Shown: in pieces, positions 19,432-29,325 of the stretch | Layout of the letters: every line of letters begins with the position of its first letter | Numbering within the stretch: position 1 is the first letter of the stretch | Source: Proteus faecis | GTDB taxonomy: Bacteria; Pseudomonadota; Gammaproteobacteria; Enterobacterales; Enterobacteriaceae | Assembly: GCF_003144395.1 (NCBI RefSeq) | Contig: NZ_PENZ01000034.1 | Span: 62,001 to 126,000, forward strand | DNA: 64,000 nt | Direction: 5' to 3' | Notes under the pieces: generated by a model | What the model was told of the DNA's origin: nothing | What the model saw: only the letters and a program-made list of their open reading frames with translations | The model's database searches: none | Position numbers and translations under genes: made by a program

Positions 19432-20141
19432 TCAGGCAAATTAGCGGCTGCTTGAGCCTGTTTTAATAAAGCAGGCAAATCAGCAATAATTTCAAGAACG
19501 CCATTGATCATAAATTGAACGCCCATACAGATTAATAAAAATCCCATTACGCGAGAAATAGCATCAATACCACTGTGGCCTAAATATTTCATAATGCGGG
19601 TAGAACCGCGAAGTGAAACCCAAACAATAACGCTAATTAAAAAGAAACTTGTTACAGGAGCAACATACAATACCCATTGTGCGATATCAGTGCGTGAGGG
19701 GATTGAAGCGGCTGTACTGATTATCATTGCAATCGTCCCGGGGCCTGCTGTACTTGGCATTGCTAAAGGAACAAAAGCAATATTAGGCTCTTTGGGATTA
19801 TGGTGTGGGTTGTTATCGTCTGAAATAGGATCATCGACATTAGGTGTGTTTGGAAACAACATGCTAAAGCCAATAAAGGCAACTATCATTCCACCTGCAA
19901 TACGAAGACCGGGGATAGAAATACCAAAGGTTGTCATTATGATCCGTCCCGCATAGAACGCGATGGTCATAATGAGGAAAATATACACACACGCCATTAA
20001 GGATTGTTGATTACGTTGTTCTTTGGTCATATTGCCTGAAAGGCCAAGCCAAAGAGCAACAGTCGTTAATGGATTGGTTAAAGGTAAAAGCAAAATAAGA
20101 CCAAGACCGATAGCCTGAAAAAACTGGTAAACAGAATGCAT
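19428..20141 (-). CDS. marC: MarC-family inner-membrane protein
   Basis: MarC (UPF0056/SnatA fold) is an inner-membrane protein whose role is unclear; related proteins export small amino acids. The 237 residues hold six hydrophobic helices and the signatures [58 protein letters not shown] and [20 protein letters not shown], very like E. coli MarC. A polar loop at about residues 105-120 ([16 protein letters not shown]) separates the two halves. In E. coli marC is divergent from marRAB, but no marRAB is here. The coding end overlaps emtA by 4 bp in convergent orientation. Confidence 0.92.
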   Translation of the reverse strand: MHSVYQFFQAIGLGLILLLPLTNPLTTVALWLGLSGNMTKEQRNQQSLMACVYIFLIMTIAFYAGRIIMTTFGISIPGLRIAGGMIVAFIGFSMLFPNTPNVDDPISDDNNPHHNPKEPNIAFVPLAMPSTAGPGTIAMIISTAASIPSRTDIAQWVLYVAPVTSFFLISVIVWVSLRGSTRIMKYLGHSGIDAISRVMGFLLICMGVQFMINGVLEIIADLPALLKQAQAAANLPD

Positions 20142-20241
20142 GGAATATAACGGCTCCCGATAACAGGTAATTAAGGAGTAATTATGATAACAAATTAAAC
20201 GAGATAAAAAGTCATTTTCATCATAATAATCTTAAGGTGTA

Positions 20242-20835
20242 TTAGTATTTTTTCATAAGCCATTCTAAATGTAGTTTCACCGATCCCCAGTCATAATCAG
20301 TAATGCTATAAACGCAAGTATCCCTTTTTTGCCCCGTCGTTGTTAATCTATGATTACGCAAAATGCCATCTAGTTTTGCACCCAGTCGTTCAATTGCTCT
20401 ACGGCTAGTTTGATTTAATATGTGAGTACGAAATTCAACAGCAATACATTGCAAGTCTTCTAAGGCATATTTAAGTAAGAGATATTTAGTTTCTGTGTTT
20501 ATTCCTGTTCTTTGTACTTCTTTTGTATACCAGGTTGAACCAATTTCTAATCTTGGTGTTTGGCTATCAATATTCATAAAGGTTGTTATGCCAACGACAC
20601 GGTTATTAGCTTTAGAAATAATGGAAAAAGGCAACATTAACCCTTTTTGTTGCAATTGAAGTTTATGCTCAATATCACGTTGTAACTCTGTTACAGAAGG
20701 AACGCTGGTATACCAAAGCTCATCAAGTTTATCTTTTTCAATGAGTTCATGAAGTTCTGAATAGTGCTCCATACTGAGAGGAACTAAACGCACAAGTTTT
20801 CCTTCCAAAGTTGCCCATTCTGTTATTTTTTTCAT
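20242..20835 (-). CDS. GNAT-family N-acetyltransferase (RimJ/RimL-like)
   Basis: The 197-residue protein reads as an Acetyltransf_3 (RimJ/RimL-type) GNAT. It opens with TLEGKLVRLVPLSMEH, then FSIISKANNRVVGITTFMNI and RLEIGSTWYTKEVQRTGINTE, where the acetyl-CoA loop is expected. The strand FRTHILNQTSRRAIERLGAK is typical of the family's C-terminal half. The usual Q/RxxGxG/A loop is weak (QRTGINTE). Substrate unknown; such proteins acetylate amino acids, antibiotics or protein N-termini. It is a single gene between marC and csaA. Confidence 0.82.
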   Translation of the reverse strand: MKKITEWATLEGKLVRLVPLSMEHYSELHELIEKDKLDELWYTSVPSVTELQRDIEHKLQLQQKGLMLPFSIISKANNRVVGITTFMNIDSQTPRLEIGSTWYTKEVQRTGINTETKYLLLKYALEDLQCIAVEFRTHILNQTSRRAIERLGAKLDGILRNHRLTTTGQKRDTCVYSITDYDWGSVKLHLEWLMKKY

Positions 20836-20969
20836 AATAAATATTCTCTGGGGTTATCAATAGGAATATTTTTTATACATAACAAAATTATGAATTGATA
20901 TGATTATTTTAAATGTTATTAAAAATAGGCAAAATTCAGAATAATGAGGATCAGAGAAAAAAGAGTGTG

Positions 20970-21014
20970 AGTGATTCTTTCTCAACAGAGAATGACTGCC
21001 TCACCATAGGTGAG
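20970..21014. other. Two adjacent stem-loops upstream of csaA
   Basis: TTCTTTCTC-aaca-GAGAA is followed directly by CTCACC-ata-GGTGAG (21000-21014), a perfect 6-bp stem with a 3-nt loop. No T-tract follows, so they are not a normal terminator. They sit 65-110 bp before csaA and could be in its leader. Confidence 0.45.
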
Positions 21015-21079
21015 CCAGAATAATGCATGTTAATCTAACATTCAGTAATAAACTGTAAACACAATAGATTGGTAAAAAG

Positions 21080-21418
21080 ATGACAGATTTAATTGAATGG
21101 GATGATTTTTTACGTGTAGAAATGAGAGTGGGAACGATTATTAGTGCAGAAGTAAATAAGAAAGCTAATAAACCTGCTTATGTTATGGAAGTTGATTTGG
21201 GCGAATTAGGCATAAAACGTTCAAGTGCTCAAATTACGGTAAACTATACGCATGAAGAGCTTGTTGGACGCCGTATCTTATGTGTATGTAATTTCCCAGT
21301 TAAGCGCATTGCAGGTATAAAATCTGAAGTCTTAATTACGGGGGCACCAGATGAAACGGGAGCAATTGTATTGGCTGAATTTAACTTGCCTTTACCAAAT
21401 GGTTCACGTTTAGCATAA
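21080..21418 (+). CDS. csaA: CsaA-type tRNA-binding domain protein
   Basis: The 112-residue protein is a single tRNA-binding OB-fold domain of the CsaA type. CsaA in Bacillus is a dimeric tRNA-binding protein with chaperone-like, secretion-related activity. The CsaA signatures are present: FLRVEMRVGTIISAE, LGELGIKRSSAQITVNYT, CNFPVKRIAGIKSEVLITGA and LPNGSRLA. These fit CsaA better than the YgjH/MetRS-C type. It stands alone, followed after about 95 bp by the AraC regulator. Confidence 0.9.
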   Translation: MTDLIEWDDFLRVEMRVGTIISAEVNKKANKPAYVMEVDLGELGIKRSSAQITVNYTHEELVGRRILCVCNFPVKRIAGIKSEVLITGAPDETGAIVLAEFNLPLPNGSRLA

Positions 21419-21514
21419 ATAAGTATCTTGATAAGACACTCTTAAATAGTGATGTTCTGCTGAATTTTGATATAGTTATTATTTAATAGCAGGATGGGGA
21501 TAAAGGAGTGTCTT

Positions 21515-22204
21515 TTGTTATTACCTCAATTGCATTTTCGATGTTATACACAAGAGACGGTATCTCATCAGCATGATAATTTATGGCAGATTATTTTCGG
21601 GCTTTCGGGGTCAATGGAAGTTAATTTCAATCGAGAAGATTTTTTGGTTTCTAATCAAAATTGCTTGATCATCCCTCCAACTATTCATCATGCCTTTTCA
21701 GGAAATATAGATAATAAAAATCTTATTCTAGAACTCCCTGCAACCTCACAGTGGCAAATAAGTGAGAAAGGTGGGCAATTTGCATTATCACCAGCAGTTA
21801 TTGGTTTATTAGAGTGGTTGCATCAATATCCTCAACTCCCAGATCAATATTCAACGATAACACGCCTATTACTTGCTCAAATGAAAATACAAAAAGGGTG
21901 GCGCGATAGTTTGGATGTTTGGTTAGCGAATAAATTACATACGCCATTAACAACACATGATATTGCTTTCGCCTTTAATATATCAGCGAGTACGTTACAA
22001 CGAAAAATGAAAGCAGAGGTGGGGATGTCTGTGATGCAATATGTTACTCAACAACGACTTAGCAAAGCGACTGAATTATTAAAATACACACCACTAAATA
22101 TTGAAAATATTGCTTTAGCAGTGGGATATGACTCTCATTCTGCATTTAGTCAGGCATTTCGCCAATACTTTAATAAAAGCCCTACTGAGTATCGGCAGGA
22201 TTAA
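21515..22204 (+). CDS. AraC-family transcriptional regulator
   Basis: The protein has an N-terminal cupin-like sensor half (HQHDNLWQIIFGLSGSMEVN, LIIPPTIHHAFSGN) and a C-terminal double helix-turn-helix of the AraC/XylS type at about residues 140-230 (DIAFAFNISASTLQRKMKAE, NIENIALAVGYDSHSAFSQA, YFNKSPTEYRQD). I place the start at TTG 21515 because AAGGAG lies 6 bases upstream; an in-frame ATG at 21494 has an AGG touching it and no proper spacing. Its gene ends 9 bp from the end of the convergent efflux gene, so that gene is a possible but unproven target. Ligand unknown. Confidence 0.85.
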   Translation: MLLPQLHFRCYTQETVSHQHDNLWQIIFGLSGSMEVNFNREDFLVSNQNCLIIPPTIHHAFSGNIDNKNLILELPATSQWQISEKGGQFALSPAVIGLLEWLHQYPQLPDQYSTITRLLLAQMKIQKGWRDSLDVWLANKLHTPLTTHDIAFAFNISASTLQRKMKAEVGMSVMQYVTQQRLSKATELLKYTPLNIENIALAVGYDSHSAFSQAFRQYFNKSPTEYRQD

Positions 22205-22213
22205 GCCACTACA

Positions 22214-22648
22214 CTACTTTATTTCTGCTGAATAAACTCGGGGACATAATTTATCGAAGGCAAGCGTGAATAAATAAGTATAGATAAAGAAGAAAACTAA
22301 TATAGTTATTTCCATACTTATTGCTTTGATAAAACCTACGTTATACCACCACATATAAAGTGGAATGGTAAAGAAAAACAGACCTAATTCAAAACTTATT
22401 GCATGAGTTAGTCGTACTATGACAGTCCGTTTTTTTATTGTTAGTTTTGACTCAATTAATTCAAAGAAAGAATTAAAAATATAATTCCAAATCAAGGCAA
22501 TAACAGAGACAGCGATTGCAACAGGTAGTGAGTTATTTGATTGGCTTTGACTTAATATTGCAAGTAAAACAGCGCTTAATAAAATAGCGAGAGTTTCAAA
22601 AGTAATAGCATAAACTAATTTACGAGGGCGGGGTTTTAGATAAAACAT
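22214..22648 (-). CDS. PACE-family multidrug/biocide efflux transporter
   Basis: The 144-residue protein has four hydrophobic helices in two repeated halves, the layout of the bacterial transmembrane pair (PACE) family. PACE members such as AceI export chlorhexidine and other biocides by proton antiport. Helix 1 carries the conserved Glu (YAITFETLAIL), helix 2 the IWNYIFNSFFELIE motif, and the second repeat RLTHAISFELGLFF mirrors helix 1. AAAGG lies just ahead of the ATG. It is convergent with the AraC regulator and borders the prophage scar. Substrate not predictable. Confidence 0.85.
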   Translation of the reverse strand: MFYLKPRPRKLVYAITFETLAILLSAVLLAILSQSQSNNSLPVAIAVSVIALIWNYIFNSFFELIESKLTIKKRTVIVRLTHAISFELGLFFFTIPLYMWWYNVGFIKAISMEITILVFFFIYTYLFTLAFDKLCPRVYSAEIK

Positions 22649-22768
22649 GTATATACCTTTTATAATAAAAATCTGGACCGCCCCAGAATAAGTTTTTTAA
22701 AGCCACGGTTTCCGCTTGTTTATTATGGTAGACAAATTAAATAAAAATTTCTATCTAGGAACATATTA

Positions 22769-23239
22769 TTGGGAGGCAAGGATCCAATTATTGTCAAAGA
22801 AATGGAAATAGCTGATGAGGGTAAAAAGCTATTAGTAAACGAGTGTATAAATGAATGGTTAAAAAGCCCTCACGCGCAGAAGTTAGTAAAACATGATTTC
22901 TGGAAGAGGGCGTTACATCGTCACGTATCCACTAGTGTTGGTAAAATGATTGCTGAAGATATGGTTATAGCTCATTGGCAGCCTGTTTTTAAGAAAATGA
23001 GAGATAACAGATTGCCAACAATGGCAACCGAGATTCTTTCAAAGATGAAGCAGATATTTTCATACAGTATTCGTTCTGGAAAGCTGGCTGCTAATCCACT
23101 TTCTGAATTAAGAGCTGATGATGTTGGGATGAAACCAAAGGCAGGTAGGCGATATTTTAGTGATAAAGAGATTGGTATGTTTTGGCGGGCTGTCGATAAC
23201 ACCAATATGACTAAGCAAAGTAAGCTATTTATTAAGTAA
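22769..23239 (+). pseudogene. Truncated tyrosine integrase (P4-type) fragment
   Basis: The 156-residue frame matches the middle of a P4-like tyrosine recombinase. It holds the core-binding (SAM-like) domain (HDFWKRALHRHVSTSVGKM, MKQIFSYSIRSGKLAANPLSELR) and the hinge before the catalytic domain (RYFSDKEIGMFWRAVDNTN). It stops before any of the catalytic Arg-His-Arg-Tyr residues, and the usual N-terminal arm-binding domain of about 80-100 residues is absent. Only a TTG is available as start. It is therefore a dead remnant marking an old insertion between the PACE gene and thrS. Confidence 0.85.
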
Positions 23240-23288
23240 GTTTTATTAACAGGATAAAGTTAGATAAATCGTTTATCCATTAAGGAAA

Positions 23289-23513
23289 GTGAGCACTATC
23301 TTGACTGTTAGGCATAGGCTAGAAGTGGCTTTGCAGTGTATCGCTAAGCTGCGAAATCTACACATTTCATCGCTCATTAACAGGGCAATTCTAAAACGTC
23401 GAATCCAATCACTTGAATACTTACATTGTGGCAGAAGTGATGATGGGCGGATAATTGCCGAAATCGTCGAGTGTGAATTAGGTAAGCTAGTCAACAAGCA
23501 GAAAACCAAATAG
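23289..23513 (+). CDS. Small basic hypothetical protein in the prophage scar
   Basis: The 74-residue frame opens with GTG after AAGGAAA, a ribosome site that is close to the start. The product is basic and probably helical (RLEVALQCIAKLRNLH, SLINRAILKRRIQSLEYLHC). I do not recognise it. It follows the integrase fragment on the same strand. An opposite-strand frame of similar length covers the same DNA, so coding status is uncertain. Confidence 0.35.
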   Translation: MSTILTVRHRLEVALQCIAKLRNLHISSLINRAILKRRIQSLEYLHCGRSDDGRIIAEIVECELGKLVNKQKTK

Positions 23514-23530
23514 AGGCGCTAATAGTCTTT

Positions 23531-23869
23531 TTACTTTACTTGAGAATCTTCTCTTTCTGCAAATGTCTGTAACTCCCTAACATACCTATGCCATTGTTTT
23601 CCTTTTGATTCTTGCGCATATTCATGGATAGGAATGGTTCGGTCATGAATTATAGATTGGTCTATGCGAGACATTTCAAATATGACCACTGTGTCAGCGT
23701 TAACTAAATAGGTGTAAATATTTTCACCTTGTTCAATCATTTCGTAAATGCAAAATACCGACTTTAGTTCGGTAGGATGAATTACTTTCCTCAAATAAGG
23801 CACAAATACATCTCTCTGCATCTTGAGAAACTTCGTCATATAATTTTGGTTATCATGTTTATCTCTCAT
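23531..23869 (-). CDS. Hypothetical 112-residue protein in the prophage scar
   Basis: The frame has a good ribosome site: AGGAG lies 7 bases before the ATG. The protein looks soluble and folded, with alternating hydrophobic strands (LKSVFCIYEMI, IYTYLVNADTVVIFEMSRID) and a charged C-terminus (QWHRYVRELQTFAERE). I do not recognise the family. It is transcribed against the integrase fragment and lies in DNA that is accessory by context, so a prophage-borne orphan is the likeliest reading. Confidence 0.55.
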   Translation of the reverse strand: MRDKHDNQNYMTKFLKMQRDVFVPYLRKVIHPTELKSVFCIYEMIEQGENIYTYLVNADTVVIFEMSRIDQSIIHDRTIPIHEYAQESKGKQWHRYVRELQTFAEREDSQVK

Positions 23870-23951
23870 TATTGAGCTCCTATATCTGTTTTTATTTTAG
23901 ATAAAAATATACCAGCATTCCGTCTAGCGTGAGTTTTTTATTAGGGGGAAT

Positions 23952-24053
23952 ATGTCAGAAAAATATCACGTAATAGTGGCTAAGACTAAGAAAGATAGTA
24001 CAACCTATGAAGAGATGATGACCACTAAAGAACCTCGTGTGACTATGGGCTAA
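23952..24053 (+). CDS. 33-residue mini-protein candidate
   Basis: The frame ATG..TAA encodes 33 residues beginning MSEKYHVIVAKTKKDSTT and ending EPRVTMG. A strong purine tract AGGGGG ends 5 bases before the ATG. The composition (Lys/Thr-rich, no membrane segment) is consistent with a small phage or plasmid protein or the surviving start of a longer gene. No family recognised. Confidence 0.35.
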   Translation: MSEKYHVIVAKTKKDSTTYEEMMTTKEPRVTMG

Positions 24054-24325
24054 TCGGTAGCACAAAAATAGAATACTAAATAAATTAGACCCAAAATAGC
24101 GTGTTTTGGGCGTTCTTCAGGCATGCGAGGATAAATAAAGATGAGCAATTAAGCTCTATTGCAGTTGTTCATTTCATGAAAGCACCAACCAAAATCTTGT
24201 CCAAAGATAGCCGAACGGTAAATTTGAGTCGTTTTTTGGGTAATGTTACTTTGTCTTCTGCTGGTAAATCAGGAAAAGATTTCTTTGTTGAAATGGTCAC
24301 GACCACTTGCCCAAAACATGAGTAA

Positions 24326-24556
24326 TCACTCTGCTTTCAAATACTGCACCGAATTCCCATCCGGCAACTTCTTACTTCTCTCACGATAAAACGCTAGTCG
24401 TTCATTAAAGTATGCTCTTAAATGTGCTGGTTGTTGTCTTTCAACTTCGGACGCAACAACTGGCATATTGAGGCGTTCTTTATATGCGATACCCGAGGCA
24501 GCCAAATCGACATTGATTTTGTCTTTTTCTTCTTGAGTTAGGTTTGCGAGGTTCAT
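24326..24556 (-). CDS. holE: DNA polymerase III theta subunit, HolE/HOT family
   Basis: Theta binds the epsilon proofreading subunit in the polymerase III core and stabilises it. The 76-residue protein has the family core [20 protein letters not shown], then [20 protein letters not shown] and [14 protein letters not shown]. coli HolE is also 76 residues. The details (VDLAASG-AYKERLN, LR-YF-ERL-YR, LPDG) resemble the phage P1 homologue HOT at least as much as chromosomal HolE, judged from memory. The start is the ATG at 24556, because it sits at the family N-terminus; the frame extends 20 codons upstream without homology. It lies in the prophage scar, so a phage origin is plausible. Symbol is tentative. 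Confidence 0.82.
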   Translation of the reverse strand: MNLANLTQEEKDKINVDLAASGIAYKERLNMPVVASEVERQQPAHLRAYFNERLAFYRERSKKLPDGNSVQYLKAE

Positions 24557-24726
24557 AGTAGATCCGGTTAGTTTTTGGAGAGTATAGCAGGGTGTGGAAT
24601 TAAGATGCTGATGCAACTAACGATATATAATTTTTTTTCACTATGATACTATCGCGTCCGAGTTAGAGCAGTGCACCAACACATTTTGAGGTACTTTTGC
24701 TAAATGTGTACACAATGGTGTACATA

Positions 24727-24746
24727 ACTTGCAGTGTGAAGCAAGT
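24727..24746 (+). promoter_or_regulatory. Upstream stem-loop of the thrS leader
   Basis: ACTTGC and GCAAGT pair around the loop AGTGTGAA. A second hairpin, TGTACAC-aatg-GTGTACA, lies directly before it at 24707-24724. In E. coli the thrS operator has more than one ThrRS-binding arm; this may be the upstream arm, although I cannot confirm the equivalence. Confidence 0.55.
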
Positions 24747-24792
24747 GCATGCTACTAACGTATTAAATTTTAAAGAAAAATGATGTTTGCAT

Positions 24793-24813
24793 GTGATCTT
24801 GCGTATGGGTCAC
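24793..24813 (+). promoter_or_regulatory. thrS translational operator (tRNA-Thr anticodon-arm mimic)
   Basis: GTGATC pairs with GGTCAC and presents the loop TTGCGTATG, which contains CGT as in the tRNA-Thr anticodon. The surrounding sequence up to the AAGGA ribosome site is nearly that of the E. coli thrS leader as I recall it. There threonyl-tRNA synthetase binds this arm and blocks ribosome entry on its own mRNA. Confidence 0.85.
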
Positions 24814-24834
24814 CACTGTAAATAAGGATTTTAA

Positions 24835-26763
24835 ATGCCAATTATTACTCTTCCTGACGGAAGCCAACGTCAATTTGAAAATGCAGTTTCTGTCATGGAT
24901 GTCGCTGCAGATATCGGGCCTGGACTTGCGAAAGCATGTATTGCAGGCCGTGTTAATGGTGAGCTGGTGGATGCTTGTGAATTAATCGAACATGATGCAA
25001 ATCTAGCGATTATCACCGCAAAAGATGATGAAGGTCTTGAAATTATTCGTCACTCTTGTGCCCACTTATTGGGACATGCTATTAAACAATTATGGCCACA
25101 CACCAAAATGGCGATTGGTCCTGTTATTGAAAATGGATTCTACTATGATGTGGATTTAGACCATTCTCTAACACAGGAAGATTTAGATACTCTAGAAAAG
25201 CGTATGCTAGAGTTGGCGAAAACAGATTATGACGTTATTAAAAAACGCGTAAGCTGGGCTGAAGCTCGTGAAACTTTTGTTTCTCGTGGTGAAGACTATA
25301 AAGTAGCTATTCTTGACGAAAATATTAGCCAAGATTCTCAACCAGGTCTTTATCATCATCAAGAATATATTGATATGTGCCGTGGGCCACATGTTCCAAA
25401 TATGCGTTTCTGTCATAATTTTAAATTGCAGAAAATCGCAGGTGCATATTGGCGCGGTAACAGCGATAATAAAATGTTACAGCGTATTTATGGTACAGCT
25501 TGGGCTGATAAGAAACAGTTAAAAGCTTACTTAGATCGCTTAGAAGAAGCCGCTAAACGTGACCACCGCAAAATTGGTAAACAGCTTGACTTATATCATA
25601 TGCAAGAAGAAGCGCCGGGTATGGCTTTCTGGCATAATGATGGCTGGACTATTTTCCGTGAGTTAGAAACATTTGTACGTTGTAAATTAAAAGAATATGA
25701 TTACCAAGAGGTAAAAGGTCCATTTATGATGGATCGTGTTCTTTGGGAAAAAACAGGTCACTGGGAAAACTACAAAGAAAACATGTTCACAACATCATCA
25801 GAGAATCGTGAATATTGTATTAAACCAATGAACTGCCCAGGTCACGTACAGATCTTCAAACAAGGTCTACGTTCTTACCGTGATTTGCCATTACGTATGG
25901 CTGAATTTGGTAGTTGCCATCGTAATGAGCCATCAGGTGCATTACATGGTTTAATGCGTGTTCGTGGCTTTACACAAGACGATGCGCATATCTTCTGTAC
26001 AGAAGAACAAATTTTAAGTGAAGTAAATGACTGCATCAAATTGATTTATGATGTATATTCTACTTTTGGATTTGAAAAAATCGTTGTTAAGCTGTCTACT
26101 CGCCCAGAAAAACGTATCGGTGAAGATGCATTATGGGATGTTGCTGAAGCAGACTTAGCCAAAGCCTTAACTGATAACAATATTGAATTTGAATATCAGC
26201 CAGGCGAAGGGGCGTTTTATGGCCCTAAAATTGAATTTACACTTTACGATTGTTTAGATCGTGCATGGCAGTGTGGTACAGTACAATTAGACTTCTCACT
26301 ACCAGGTCGTTTAGGCGCATCTTATGTTGCTGAAAACAACGAGCGTAAAGTACCTGTTATGTTACACCGAGCAGTGCTAGGATCCTTAGAACGTTTTATT
26401 GGTATTCTGACAGAAGAATACGCAGGATTCTTCCCAACTTGGTTAGCACCACAGCAGGTTGTCGTGATGAATATCACGGATGGACAGGCTGATTATGTAC
26501 AAAAACTCGTCAAAGAATTGCAAGATGCCGGAATTCGTGCAAAAGCAGACTTGAGAAATGAGAAGATTGGCTTTAAAATTCGTGAACATACTTTACGTCG
26601 TGTTCCGTACATGCTTGTCTGTGGAGATAAAGAAGTTGAATCAGGCAAAGTGGCGGTTCGTACTCGTCGAGGAAAAGACCTTGGCAGTATCGACGTTAAC
26701 GAATTTAAAGAAAAGCTTCTGCAAGAAATTAGAAGCAGAAGTCTTCATCAGTTGGAGGAATAA
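24835..26763 (+). CDS. thrS: Threonyl-tRNA synthetase
   Basis: ThrS charges tRNA-Thr and edits mischarged Ser-tRNA-Thr. At 642 residues it equals E. coli in length. Domains in order: N-terminal TGS domain (1-61), editing domain with H73-x3-H77 and C182, class II catalytic core, and C-terminal anticodon-binding domain (about 535-642). The catalytic zinc ligands C334 (MNCPGH) and H385 (DDAHIFC) are at the E. coli positions. AAGGA lies 8 bases upstream of the ATG, within the operator described above, so translation is probably autoregulated. infC starts 3 bases after the stop. Confidence 0.98.
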   Translation: MPIITLPDGSQRQFENAVSVMDVAADIGPGLAKACIAGRVNGELVDACELIEHDANLAIITAKDDEGLEIIRHSCAHLLGHAIKQLWPHTKMAIGPVIENGFYYDVDLDHSLTQEDLDTLEKRMLELAKTDYDVIKKRVSWAEARETFVSRGEDYKVAILDENISQDSQPGLYHHQEYIDMCRGPHVPNMRFCHNFKLQKIAGAYWRGNSDNKMLQRIYGTAWADKKQLKAYLDRLEEAAKRDHRKIGKQLDLYHMQEEAPGMAFWHNDGWTIFRELETFVRCKLKEYDYQEVKGPFMMDRVLWEKTGHWENYKENMFTTSSENREYCIKPMNCPGHVQIFKQGLRSYRDLPLRMAEFGSCHRNEPSGALHGLMRVRGFTQDDAHIFCTEEQILSEVNDCIKLIYDVYSTFGFEKIVVKLSTRPEKRIGEDALWDVAEADLAKALTDNNIEFEYQPGEGAFYGPKIEFTLYDCLDRAWQCGTVQLDFSLPGRLGASYVAENNERKVPVMLHRAVLGSLERFIGILTEEYAGFFPTWLAPQQVVVMNITDGQADYVQKLVKELQDAGIRAKADLRNEKIGFKIREHTLRRVPYMLVCGDKEVESGKVAVRTRRGKDLGSIDVNEFKEKLLQEIRSRSLHQLEE

Positions 26764-26766
26764 GGT

Positions 26767-27306
26767 ATTAAAGGCGGAAAAAGAATTCAATCAACGCGTC
26801 AGAATCGCATCAATGGTGAGATTCGCGCTCATGAAGTTCGTTTAACAGGTTTAGATGGCGAACAGATTGGAGTTGTTAGTCTGAAAGAGGCTCTTGAGAA
26901 AGCCGAGGAAGCAGGTGCTGATTTAGTTGAAATTAGTCCTAATGCCGAGCCGCCAGTTTGTCGTATTATGGACTACGGCAAATTCCTCTATGAGAAAAGT
27001 AAGACTCTCAAAGAACAGAAAAAGAAACAAAAAGTTATTCAGGTTAAGGAAGTTAAATTCCGTCCTGGTACAGATGAAGGCGACTATCAGGTCAAACTAC
27101 GCAACCTGATTCGTTTTCTTGAAGATGGCGATAAAGCTAAAGTCACACTGCGTTTCCGTGGTCGTGAAATGGCACACCAACAAATCGGAATGGAGATGCT
27201 TAACCGCATCCGTGAAGATTTAGATGAACTGGCTGCTGTTGAATCTTTCCCTAATAAGATTGAAGGGCGTCAGATGATCATGGTGTTAGCGCCGAAGAAG
27301 AAATAG
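26767..27306 (+). CDS. infC: Translation initiation factor IF-3, AUU start codon
   Basis: IF-3 binds the 30S subunit, prevents premature joining of 50S and enforces correct start codons. The reading frame begins with ATT at 26767, preceded by GGAGGAATAAGGT, giving a 179-residue protein (initiator Met, then [19 protein letters not shown]) that aligns with E. coli IF-3 from its first residue. The first in-frame ATG after a convincing N-terminus would delete about 55 residues, so AUU is the real start. IF-3 discriminates against AUU, which makes this codon an autoregulatory switch in E. coli. The N-domain, Lys-rich linker ([11 protein letters not shown]) and C-domain are complete. Confidence 0.97.
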   Translation: MKGGKRIQSTRQNRINGEIRAHEVRLTGLDGEQIGVVSLKEALEKAEEAGADLVEISPNAEPPVCRIMDYGKFLYEKSKTLKEQKKKQKVIQVKEVKFRPGTDEGDYQVKLRNLIRFLEDGDKAKVTLRFRGREMAHQQIGMEMLNRIREDLDELAAVESFPNKIEGRQMIMVLAPKKK

Positions 27307-27321
27307 TCGGGCAATTCAAGT

Positions 27322-27598
<277 letters not shown>

Positions 27599-27631
27599 GT
27601 ATCACTTTTTTAACAGAATATAGACATTTAG

Positions 27632-27997
<366 letters not shown>

Positions 27998-28015
27998 TTA
28001 TTTATTAAGCAATGG

Positions 28016-28042
28016 AAGAGGGAGTTTTCTCCCTCTTTTATT
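28016..28042 (+). terminator. Terminator after rplT
   Basis: AAGAGGGAG-tttt-CTCCCTCTT followed by TTATTTT. It separates the thrS-rplT transcript from the pheM-pheST leader. Confidence 0.88.
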
Positions 28043-28105
28043 TTGTCTAAATTTGTGGCTTAATGATATAAATTCAATAAGTTAATATTTTAAGAGACAT
28101 TACTA

Positions 28106-28153
28106 ATGTTAAATATCGCTTTTTTCCGTTTCTTTTTTTACTTTAGCGCCTAA
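28106..28153 (+). CDS. pheM: Phenylalanine leader peptide PheM
   Basis: A 15-residue frame MLNIAFFRFFFYFSA with six Phe, the counterpart of E. coli PheM (14 residues with five Phe). Ribosome stalling at these codons when Phe-tRNA is scarce lets the downstream RNA fold into an antiterminator. It is followed 5 bases later by the attenuator of pheST. The ribosome site is weak (AAGAGA about 9 bases before the ATG). Confidence 0.95.
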   Translation: MLNIAFFRFFFYFSA

Positions 28154-28158
28154 TTCAA

Positions 28159-29311
<1,153 letters not shown>

Positions 29312-29325
29312 GGTGGGATTATCTC

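Noticed and set aside
22649-22768. tRNA or attachment site flanking the integrase fragment
   Set aside because: No tRNA gene or fragment and no repeat matching the other end of the scar was seen.
23273-23509. 78-residue minus-strand frame
   Set aside because: It mirrors the plus-strand frame at 23289-23513 and has no better start signal; at most one of the two is real.
24101-24325. 74-residue plus-strand frame in the prophage scar
   Set aside because: GTG start without ribosome site, no recognised domain, and inner ATG also unsupported. It may be a decayed fragment, but I cannot support it as a gene.
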